Shown here in pieces: positions 1-5,722 of a stretch of 5,722 nucleotides of DNA. The notes beneath the pieces are model-generated. The model ran no database searches. It was given only the letters and a program-made list of their open reading frames with translations, and was not told the DNA's origin. Made by a program: the position numbers and the translations under genes. Position 1 is the stretch's first letter. The number at the start of each line of letters is the position of its first letter. This DNA is from Trueperella sp. (lineage in GTDB: Bacteria > Actinomycetota > Actinomycetes > Actinomycetales > Actinomycetaceae). The stretch lies in the NCBI GenBank assembly GCA_012727825.1, contig JAAYGH010000039.1, forward strand, positions 1-5,722, given 5' to 3'.

Positions 1-1359
1 CATGGAACGGCCAATACCGGAGGCGAGCTCCATCGGTTGCGCCATGAATACGGGCTGGACACCCGCTGATTGTGCAACATCGGGCACAAGGTCTGAGAAC
101 GCGAACCACGGAGCATTACCGGATCCCGTCACGACGGCGGCTAACAAGATGATGAGCGTGAGGATGACTGTGATCGGAATGGCGCCGAAATTCGCATCTT
201 GAGCAGAGTCGATGATTGTCTGAATGAATCCGAGTTGAGTCAGCCCGGCTGCGAACATCTGTGCCGCGATAATCAGGCTCACAATATTCGTGAACTGGCG
301 TCCCATTCCCTCGAAAAACACCTTGAAGACGTCGCCCGCCTTGTGGAACGAGCGGTATCTGATCATTTCAGCAATAACTCCAACCATCGCAGATACGATC
401 ATTGCCGTTGCGACGGGGAGCTTGATCGTGTCGATCACGAATGGCGAGAAGATGATGAGTAGCACCAGGGGTGTGAACGGTATCAATGCGTACCAACTCG
501 GGGCGAGATCCTTCTTCCTCTTCTCCTCCTCGGCATTTTCTTCAGCCTCTGTGACGATCTGGTGTCCGTCTCGTGATTCGGGGGTCACTTGCTGAGTCGG
601 TGTACCGGAGCGTGAAGCGTCGGTAATCTCCCCTGCACGTTCACGGCGGATGTCGTCCCAATCTGCCTTGTCGGGCGTCGTACCGGCCTTCTTGTCAAAA
701 TACCGTTGAGTAAAGTAATGCATCGTGAACACAACCGCCATCACGACGACGGCGACAGGCAATTGATACTGAACAAAGTATTCTTGAACTGTCATGTTCG
801 ACACGCTGGCAGCGATGTTTGCATTCGACGACGCCGGCCCCAGATCTAAACACGAGCCCGTCGCGATCACGGCAGCCGCTGAGAGTCGGGAGATTCCCAT
901 GCCGCGCAACAACGGGTACACCGTCACCATGAGCAACATTGCAAGGCCAGCAGCGGACGGAATGATCAGGCACAGGCACTGAGCCAGGATGTAGGTCGAG
1001 GCCAACACGAGGTATGGCTTGTTAATTTTCGACAGCGGCTTCACGGCATATCGAACAAGGACTTCTGACGCACCAATCTTTTCCATCGTCAGCGAGAATC
1101 CGCCGACGGCCATGATGATCAGACCGAGCTGAGCGCCGGTGGTCGCGAATAAATAGCGCACGTGGTCGAACACATCGAGGAGCACGTTGCCGGTATTTGG
1201 CCAATCTTCCGGCCGCGCTACACCACTATCTGGGAGAACAATCGCCAAACTCAGCATGATGATTCCCGCAAAGAGCAAAACAGTTTGGGGGTTGTACCTC
1301 TTGAAAATAAGATATGCGACGCCGATTGTCACGAGTAAAGCGAGAATAAAGCCTGCCAT
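1..1359 (-). CDS. dcuC: DcuC-family anaerobic C4-dicarboxylate carrier (3'-truncated by window edge)
   Basis: This is an inner-membrane carrier for C4-dicarboxylates. In E. coli, DcuC mainly exports succinate during fermentation; the substrate and direction here are inferred from the family. The frame is open for 453 codons from the ATG at 1359 to the window edge, with no stop or frameshift. Hydrophobic segments lie at about residues 2-18, 27-42, 76-90, 116-150, 160-180, 199-216, 290-308, 315-332, 356-375 and 391-411. The strongest family match is VTGSGNAPWFAFSDLVP (residues 410-426), followed by GIGRSM at the edge, where the E. coli protein continues into a conserved SPV segment. QRYFDKK (218-224) and ALIPFTP (291-297) also match E. 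coli DcuC. About 55-60 C-terminal residues should lie outside. The loop at 218-285 is about 45 residues longer than in E. coli and highly charged. A consensus ribosome binding site supports the start. The 243-bp upstream gap with two inverted repeats suggests its own promoter. Confidence 0.9.
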   Translation of the reverse strand, partial: MAGFILALLVTIGVAYLIFKRYNPQTVLLFAGIIMLSLAIVLPDSGVARPEDWPNTGNVLLDVFDHVRYLFATTGAQLGLIIMAVGGFSLTMEKIGASEVLVRYAVKPLSKINKPYLVLASTYILAQCLCLIIPSAAGLAMLLMVTVYPLLRGMGISRLSAAAVIATGSCLDLGPASSNANIAASVSNMTVQEYFVQYQLPVAVVVMAVVFTMHYFTQRYFDKKAGTTPDKADWDDIRRERAGEITDASRSGTPTQQVTPESRDGHQIVTEAEENAEEEKRKKDLAPSWYALIPFTPLVLLIIFSPFVIDTIKLPVATAMIVSAMVGVIAEMIRYRSFHKAGDVFKVFFEGMGRQFTNIVSLIIAAQMFAAGLTQLGFIQTIIDSAQDANFGAIPITVILTLIILLAAVVTGSGNAPWFAFSDLVPDVAQSAGVQPVFMAQPMELASGIGRSM

Positions 1360-1365
1360 TGCGGG

Positions 1366-1372
1366 CCTCCTT
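1366..1372 (-). promoter_or_regulatory. Ribosome binding site of the dcuC-like gene
   Basis: On the minus strand AAGGAGG lies six bases before the ATG at 1359. It is a near-perfect Shine-Dalgarno match at normal spacing. It fixes this ATG as the start; the next in-frame methionine, residue 35, would remove the first transmembrane segment. Confidence 0.85.
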
Positions 1373-1390
1373 CGAATATTGAACGCCGAA

Positions 1391-1416
1391 GCGTCCCGAA
1401 TGATCATTGAGGACGC
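1391..1416. promoter_or_regulatory. 26-bp interrupted palindrome upstream of dcuC (candidate operator)
   Basis: The outer arms GCGTCC and GGACGC are perfect reverse complements. They flank a perfect 10-bp inner palindrome, AATGATCATT, at 1399-1408. Eleven of the 13 symmetric base pairs match; the two mismatches fall between the inner and outer blocks. The site lies 32 to 57 bases upstream of the dcuC start codon. Dyad symmetry at this position suits binding of a dimeric regulator. It could alternatively form a hairpin in the leader RNA. It does not match the FNR (TTGAT-N4-ATCAA) or CRP consensus. No regulator can be named from sequence alone. Confidence 0.5.
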
Positions 1417-1458
1417 AACGGATCGATACGTGAGGCGCAATAATTCGACGTCCGAGGT

Positions 1459-1474
1459 CTACTTTAGGAAGTAG
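1459..1474. repeat. 16-bp inverted repeat upstream of dcuC
   Basis: CTACTT and AAGTAG form perfect 6-bp arms around the 4-base centre TAGG. The site lies 100 to 115 bases before the dcuC start codon. Its centre is 63 bp from the centre of the 26-bp palindrome, about six helical turns. It could be a second operator half or a chance palindrome. I found no convincing -35/-10 pair at normal spacing between the two sites. Confidence 0.35.
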
Positions 1475-1566
1475 TTCACCCCTCAACTGTGTGACCCAAG
1501 TCCTACCACGGCTATGCGGCGGGGATTACAGGGCTCGTTTGGTGCAGTTTTGCTCTTGACACATGT

Positions 1567-1596
1567 TGGTCAGGTCAGCTGTTTGGGCAGTGACCA
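1567..1596 (-). terminator. Weak hairpin downstream of the 245-residue gene
   Basis: TGGTCA and TGACCA are perfect 6-bp arms separated by 18 bases, starting 7 bases past the TAA stop at 1605-1603 on the minus strand. No U-run follows, so this is not a standard intrinsic terminator. It may stabilise the 3' end of the mRNA, or be incidental. Confidence 0.2.
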
Positions 1597-1602
1597 GTGT
1601 TG

Positions 1603-2340
1603 TTAGGCAGACTCTCGTTGATCCGAGCCATCACCTTTGGCCAATTTGGGTGCGGTGGACGGCCACTTTTTTGGCTGTGGCTTGGCTTGAGGAGGTAAAA
1701 CGTCCTTTTCAAAATCTGGCGTCTTCGCCGGTGGGCGCTTCGATACTGGCGTGCCATCCTCGACGGGCGCTGCCTTGTTGAGTTGACCGGCTCTCTTTGC
1801 CCGAACCGCCCCGGCCACGGACTTGCCAGCGTTCACGGCACCGCGGCCTGCCTTCTTCAAACCGCGACCAGCGACTTTCGTACCGTGCACAAGGAGGTCT
1901 TTAGCGGCCAGCACGTTGGCTGCAGCCATGTCGGTCGCGGACGGCGAACCATCGGCCTTCTCAGCAGCTTCGGCCTCCCGTTTGGCTCTGGCCTTCTTCG
2001 CCGCCTCCATTGCGCGAAGTGCAACGAGTTCCGTGGAGTCCACGATCCGCTTCGGTACGCTCGATCCGGTGACCTGGGTGAGGCGTTCCTCGATGTCCTC
2101 GGGCGAATAGTAGGGGTCGCGATCGTCGTGGTCGAACGTCGAAAAGAGATCGTCAAGTTCAAGGTCTTCATGGCGAACCTCAAACTGATTGCGATCGAGC
2201 TCCTTCGACCGCCAGGCATCGACGGATTCTTCTACCCACTCGCGGCCTTTCGCCGCTCCGGACTCGTGTGTTTTAAACAGGCGAACGCCACCGCCAACGG
2301 CAACACCCATGGCGACAACGAGAAGGACTGTAGAGATCAC
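1603..2340 (-). CDS. Unrecognised membrane-anchored protein with acidic middle and basic repeat tail
   Basis: The function is unknown; I do not recognise the family. The 245-residue product starts with one hydrophobic segment (about residues 2-19, STVLLVVAMGVAVGGGV), likely a signal anchor, with no lipobox cysteine. Residues 35-90 are rich in Asp/Glu (for example HEDLELDDLFSTFDHDD, residues 57-73). Residues 103-130 are Ala/Lys/Glu-rich and probably helical. Residues 157-184 form four heptads: AGRGLKK, AGRGAVN, AGKSVAG, AVRAKRA. The tail from about 190 is Pro/Lys-rich and probably disordered. The positive residues just after the hydrophobic segment predict a cytoplasmic C-terminal part. The start is GTG at 2340; no good Shine-Dalgarno precedes it, so the start is less certain than for dcuC. 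A start at Met11 would cut the hydrophobic segment in half. The gene follows smc after 112 bp, the position ftsY often takes in actinobacteria, but no P-loop GTPase motif is present. Coding is favoured over the overlapping plus-strand frame because the anchor and repeat are protein-like. Confidence 0.7.
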   Translation of the reverse strand: MISTVLLVVAMGVAVGGGVRLFKTHESGAAKGREWVEESVDAWRSKELDRNQFEVRHEDLELDDLFSTFDHDDRDPYYSPEDIEERLTQVTGSSVPKRIVDSTELVALRAMEAAKKARAKREAEAAEKADGSPSATDMAAANVLAAKDLLVHGTKVAGRGLKKAGRGAVNAGKSVAGAVRAKRAGQLNKAAPVEDGTPVSKRPPAKTPDFEKDVLPPQAKPQPKKWPSTAPKLAKGDGSDQRESA

Positions 2341-2384
2341 ACTTCATGTCTAACGGAATATCGCATAAAAATCACGTGTGGCAC

Positions 2385-2414
2385 TCCGAGTCTTGGTCAC
2401 AGTTGGGACTCGAA
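2385..2414 (-). terminator. Hairpin between smc and the unknown gene (candidate terminator)
   Basis: On the minus strand TTCGAGTC pairs with GACTCGGA, giving an 8-bp stem with one G-U pair and a 14-base loop. It lies about 40 bases past the smc stop. A run of five U follows, but 13 bases after the stem (2371-2367) rather than directly. Termination may therefore be partial, leaving read-through into the next gene possible. The arm GTTCGAGTCC resembles a tRNA T-loop, but no tRNA folds here. Confidence 0.3.
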
Positions 2415-2452
2415 CTAGGCCTATCGCCGATCTCTGCGCGTAAAACGGCACC

Positions 2453-5400
2453 CTACGTGACTAAATCTTTGACCCGCTGGGAGATCACCGTGGTCACTCC
2501 GTCTTCGCGCATGGCCACGCCGTACAGCGCATCAGCTATTTCCATCGTGCGTTTTTGGTGCGTGATGATGAGGAGTTGCGAACTGTCCTGTAACTCCTCA
2601 AACAGGCCGAGTAAACGGGACAGGTTCGTATCATCGAGCGCGGCTTCGACTTCGTCCATCACGTAGAACGGCGAGGGTCGGGCCTTGAAAATCGCAACGA
2701 GGAACGCCACTGCAGTGAGAGATCTTTCGCCACCCGATAGCAGGGACAGCCGTTTAATGCGTTTGCCCGGCGGGCGGGCTTCGATGTCGATACCCGTAGT
2801 TAACACGTCGTCGGGATTGGTCAGCACGAGATTTCCCTTGCCACCCGGGAACAGGTGCGCGAAAGTACTCTCGAATTCGCGCGCCACGTCGGTGAGTGCA
2901 CTCGTCATGACCGCTTCGACGCGCTCATCGATGTCCCTCACTATGCCGAGCAGGTCCGAGCGTGAACGGCGCAAATCCTCCAGTTGCTCAGTCAGGTAAC
3001 GTTGGCGCTCCTCGAGTGCGGAGTGTTCCTCCAGTGCGAGGGGGTTAATCCTGCCAAGGCGCGTGAGATCTCGCTCGGCCTTCGCCAGTCGCTTCTCCTG
3101 CTCCTGCCGCACAAACGGGATGTCTGGCTTCGGATCGTCGCCATCAACCACGTTCTGGCTGATCAAAAGGTGCGGCCCAAATTCGTTCACGAGCACCTCG
3201 GCGCTCATGCCGAGATCGTCAATCGCGCGCGCCGCGAGCTGGTCGTAGCGAAGCCGCTGCTCAGCGAGCGCGAGTTCCTGTCGGTGAGCTAGATCGTCGA
3301 GATCGCGTTCGTCGGACTGTAGTCGTTCATAATGTCGACGCCCGGCAGTTAGTTCGGTTTCTCGGGTCGAGCGTTGTGCCTCTGCCACTTCACGCTCGAC
3401 TGTTACGGCGGCGAGCATTTTTTTAGCAGCAACGAGGGCTACGTGCGCGTCATTAGAAATGCTTTCCGCGAGGAGCGCGGCCTCGGCCCGGCGTGCCGCT
3501 TGGCGCTGTTCTTGGGCAACACGCGCTTCCACTGCCACGGCTTGGTTCTCGAGTGCAGCCGATCGTCCCGACGACGCCCGGAGCCGCTCCTCACGTGTGC
3601 GCAGCTTGAGGCGCGCTTCAGTTTCATCCGACCGTGCCCCGACGGTCCCCTTGTGTGCCACTTCGCGTTCACGCGTCAGTACGGCCGACTTCGTGGCAAA
3701 GTCTTCGGGTCCCGAGTCGAGCTGTTCCTGTTGCTCTGCGAGGGATTCGAGTTCGCCTCGCCTCGTCGCAAGTTCGAGATCAATGCGGTCAGCGCGCTCA
3801 GTGTTGCGCTCTACTTCCTGCCGAGCTGCAGTCACCGATTGGCGTAGCACTCCTAGCTGGGCAGTGACGGCGGCAAGTTTGGAATCGCGGGCGGTGAGCT
3901 GCGCGGCAATGTGCGAAAATTTCTCATCCGCAGCATCTGCCTTCATGCGAGCGTTATCAAGATCAATTTCAGTCTCATTGACGCGCTCCGACGCCGTGGC
4001 CGCCTGTGCACGGGCGTCGTCGTACGTGGCCTGACGCGCTAAAATCGCGGCGGCTTGCGCCTCGCCTCCCCATGCGTGGGCTCCGGACAGCACGTCACCT
4101 GCCATTGTTGCAACCGACGGTGCACCGGCGTCGAGAAGCTGCTTGGCCGCCGATAGGTCCACGCACAGCACCGTGCCGGACACAAGCGAACGCAACGCCG
4201 TCGCAGCCCCGCTCGTTCCTTCAATGGCATCCGAGGCCAAGCGGGCTTGGTCGGAGGCGAGTTCCGTCTTGTCGAGTGCCGAGCGTGCCGCGTCGTCGCG
4301 CTCAAAATCGGTCTCGGTACCTTCAATGAGAAGCTCAAGATGGCCGGCATCGGCGGCTCGCGCCGCACGTAGCGCATCCACGGCCTCATCGATTCCCGAG
4401 ACAATTGCTCCTTGCGCGACGCCGGATAGCGCAGCTTCAGCGGCGGCCTCCCAGCCGCCCGAAATCTTCACGGCATCGCGAACGAGACCCGTCACGCCGG
4501 ACCTGTGATCGTTGACCAACCATGCGGTGGCATCCTCGGGAGCTAGGGACAGCTCAAGGGTATCGGCCTTAGTCCGCCACTCGACCGCGCTGGCTTGCGC
4601 CTCCACAAGCGCTTGGCGAGCGGCCTCGACGGCGTCGCGAGCAGCCTGTTGTTCACCTGCGGCTTCCTCATGTGCGGTGGACAGGGAGTCGTCGCCAGTC
4701 GAATGAGCCACAGCCTGCTGTTCGAGTTCAATCACCTGCGTTGTGGATTCCGAGGCACGCCTATCCGCATCCTTGACGGCGGCCATCACGCGCTCGCGTT
4801 CACTGGTCAGTGCCTCGATTCGCGAGGTGGCGGTTGAAATCTTGCCAGACAGGCGGGCCGCCGTCTCACGGCGGTTGGCGATCGATCTATTAATCGTTGT
4901 CAGCTGTTGATCGATGTCGGCTTCGTGCGCCTCCGCCGATTCACGGCGGGAGATGACCTCGCGAAGTGCATCCTCGGCATCGCGCACGTCCTTCGCCAGC
5001 GCATCTTCTTCCTTGCGGGCCCGCGCCGCCCGTTCGCGGATGGACTCCGGTGACTCGCCGCGATGTGCGTTCGGCGAGGCCTGGAGAAGCGAGCGCTGCC
5101 GCTCGGAAGCGAGCTGGACCAGTCCGTTGAATCGCTCAACGAGAGACCCAAGCCGTTGCCAGTTTTCAGTGAGCGCAGCGATCTGCGGATTCGCCGCATC
5201 CGCGTCGTCTTGCAGGCGTGCCACCTCGGCACGTGCAGCTGAAATTCGACCACGCAATTCTTCTCGCTGGGCCTGAAACTTCTTTTCGTCGACCGTTTGG
5301 GCCTGGACGCGAGCCTGCGCCTGAGCAATATCATCTGCCAAAATTCGCGCGCGGGCATCGAACACGTCGGCTTGAATCACTTGGGCGCGCCGCGCCGTTG

Positions 5401-5722
5401 CTGCCTGGCGTGCAAGTGGGCCGAGCTGGCGGCGCAGTTCGGCGGCCAGATCTTCAATACGAGTGAGGTTGACCTGCATTGATTCGAGTTTGCGCAGAGC
5501 TTTTTCCTTACGCCGGCGATGCTTGAGCACGCCCGCGGCCTCTTCAATAAATCCGCGGCGATCTTCCGGAGATGCTGTCAGGACTTCGTCGAGCTTTCCC
5601 TGACCAATGATGACGTGCATTTCCCGGCCCATGCCAGAATCCGACAGTAGCTCTTGGATGTCGAGCAAGCGGCATGCCGTGCCGTTGATGGCGTATTCAG
5701 ATCCGCCCGTGCGGAACATAGC
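2453..5722 (-). CDS. smc: Chromosome segregation protein SMC (5'-truncated by window edge)
   Basis: SMC is the ATPase core of the condensin-like SMC-ScpA-ScpB complex, which compacts and resolves replicated chromosomes. The window holds 1089 codons up to the TAG at 2455-2453. Roughly the first 105 residues, with Walker A, lie beyond the right edge; an expected total near 1195 fits the family. Numbering from the methionine at 5719, the N-terminal head continues to about residue 70, with the probable Q-loop glutamine Q40 in HVIIGQGK and the conserved EEAAGVLKHR (59-68). A coiled-coil arm spans about 70-390. The hinge covers about 392-552, with GGWEAAAEAAL (421-431) and GDVLSGAHAWGGE (541-553). 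The returning arm runs about 555-880. The C-terminal head has NPLALEE (892-898), the signature LLSGGER (993-999), Walker B FYVMDE (1018-1023), D-loop ALDD (1027-1030) and switch histidine H1054. All visible ATPase motifs are intact, so the protein should be functional. The hinge is more divergent than the head, as is usual in actinobacteria. The methionine at 5719 is internal, not the real start. Confidence 0.97.
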   Translation of the reverse strand, partial: AMFRTGGSEYAINGTACRLLDIQELLSDSGMGREMHVIIGQGKLDEVLTASPEDRRGFIEEAAGVLKHRRRKEKALRKLESMQVNLTRIEDLAAELRRQLGPLARQAATARRAQVIQADVFDARARILADDIAQAQARVQAQTVDEKKFQAQREELRGRISAARAEVARLQDDADAANPQIAALTENWQRLGSLVERFNGLVQLASERQRSLLQASPNAHRGESPESIRERAARARKEEDALAKDVRDAEDALREVISRRESAEAHEADIDQQLTTINRSIANRRETAARLSGKISTATSRIEALTSERERVMAAVKDADRRASESTTQVIELEQQAVAHSTGDDSLSTAHEEAAGEQQAARDAVEAARQALVEAQASAVEWRTKADTLELSLAPEDATAWLVNDHRSGVTGLVRDAVKISGGWEAAAEAALSGVAQGAIVSGIDEAVDALRAARAADAGHLELLIEGTETDFERDDAARSALDKTELASDQARLASDAIEGTSGAATALRSLVSGTVLCVDLSAAKQLLDAGAPSVATMAGDVLSGAHAWGGEAQAAAILARQATYDDARAQAATASERVNETEIDLDNARMKADAADEKFSHIAAQLTARDSKLAAVTAQLGVLRQSVTAARQEVERNTERADRIDLELATRRGELESLAEQQEQLDSGPEDFATKSAVLTREREVAHKGTVGARSDETEARLKLRTREERLRASSGRSAALENQAVAVEARVAQEQRQAARRAEAALLAESISNDAHVALVAAKKMLAAVTVEREVAEAQRSTRETELTAGRRHYERLQSDERDLDDLAHRQELALAEQRLRYDQLAARAIDDLGMSAEVLVNEFGPHLLISQNVVDGDDPKPDIPFVRQEQEKRLAKAERDLTRLGRINPLALEEHSALEERQRYLTEQLEDLRRSRSDLLGIVRDIDERVEAVMTSALTDVAREFESTFAHLFPGGKGNLVLTNPDDVLTTGIDIEARPPGKRIKRLSLLSGGERSLTAVAFLVAIFKARPSPFYVMDEVEAALDDTNLSRLLGLFEELQDSSQLLIITHQKRTMEIADALYGVAMREDGVTTVISQRVKDLVT

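Noticed and set aside
695..1204. Short minus-strand frames suggesting the carrier gene is broken
   Set aside because: Reading codon by codon from the ATG at 1359 gives an uninterrupted DcuC protein to the window edge. The short frames are in other phases.
1556..1584. TTGACA at 1556-1561 as a plus-strand -35 promoter element
   Set aside because: The bases 17 positions downstream (CTGTTT) are not a -10 element, and no plus-strand gene follows.
2273..2347. 24-codon minus-strand frame starting at an ATG just upstream of the GTG start at 2340
   Set aside because: Its product is Cys/Arg/Trp-rich and out of frame with the anchored protein. There is no ribosome binding site, so it is probably chance.
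1783..2418. Plus-strand open frame of 211 codons overlapping the unknown gene
   Set aside because: It lies almost wholly antisense to the minus-strand gene, is Cys/His/Arg-rich with no recognisable domain, and has no plausible context. It is best explained as a shadow frame.
2384..2455. Possible tRNA on the minus strand, from the T-loop-like GTTCGAGTCC and the GTCAC/GTGAC ends
   Set aside because: The T-stem does not pair, since CCTAG cannot pair with CCCAA. There is no D-arm or anticodon arm, and the putative 5' end lies inside the smc stop region. The span is too short.
3374..3847. Long plus-strand frames antisense to smc, here 157 codons, with similar ones across 2685-5482
   Set aside because: They run opposite a clear full-frame SMC coding region and are expected shadows in GC-rich coding DNA. 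None shows a domain or ribosome binding site.

Overview
The window holds three genes, all on the minus strand. They suggest a moderately GC-rich Gram-positive actinobacterium. The best evidence is the SMC protein: its ATPase-head segments (residues around FRTGGSEYAINGT, the ARPPGKRIKRLSLLSGGER stretch, and NPLALEEHSALEERQRYL) are of the actinobacterial type. A DcuC-type C4-dicarboxylate carrier fits a facultatively anaerobic, fermentative member, such as an Actinomycetaceae-like organism. That family-level placement is inference.

Layout, from the right edge leftward in the direction of transcription. (1) 5722-2453: smc, missing roughly its first 105 codons beyond the window edge. (2) 2452-2341: a 112-bp gap with one hairpin but no clean U-tract terminator. 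(3) 2340-1603: a 245-residue protein I do not recognise, with an N-terminal membrane anchor, an acidic middle and a basic, Ala/Gly/Lys/Pro-rich tail containing a short seven-residue repeat. (4) 1602-1360: a 243-bp gap with a weak hairpin after the unknown gene, then two inverted repeats and a strong ribosome binding site in front of the next gene. (5) 1359-1: a dcuC-family carrier that reads open for 453 codons and runs off the left edge before its last few transmembrane helices.

SMC acts in chromosome compaction and segregation. The carrier moves C4-dicarboxylates such as succinate or fumarate across the membrane. They have no evident functional link, and the carrier appears to have its own control region. 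The unknown gene sits where many actinobacteria carry ftsY, just after smc, but has no SRP-GTPase domain.

I saw no mobile element, CRISPR array, RNA gene or defence system. The observations most worth following up are the 26-bp palindrome in front of the carrier gene, the carrier's enlarged charged central loop, and the unrecognised anchored protein with its heptad repeat.
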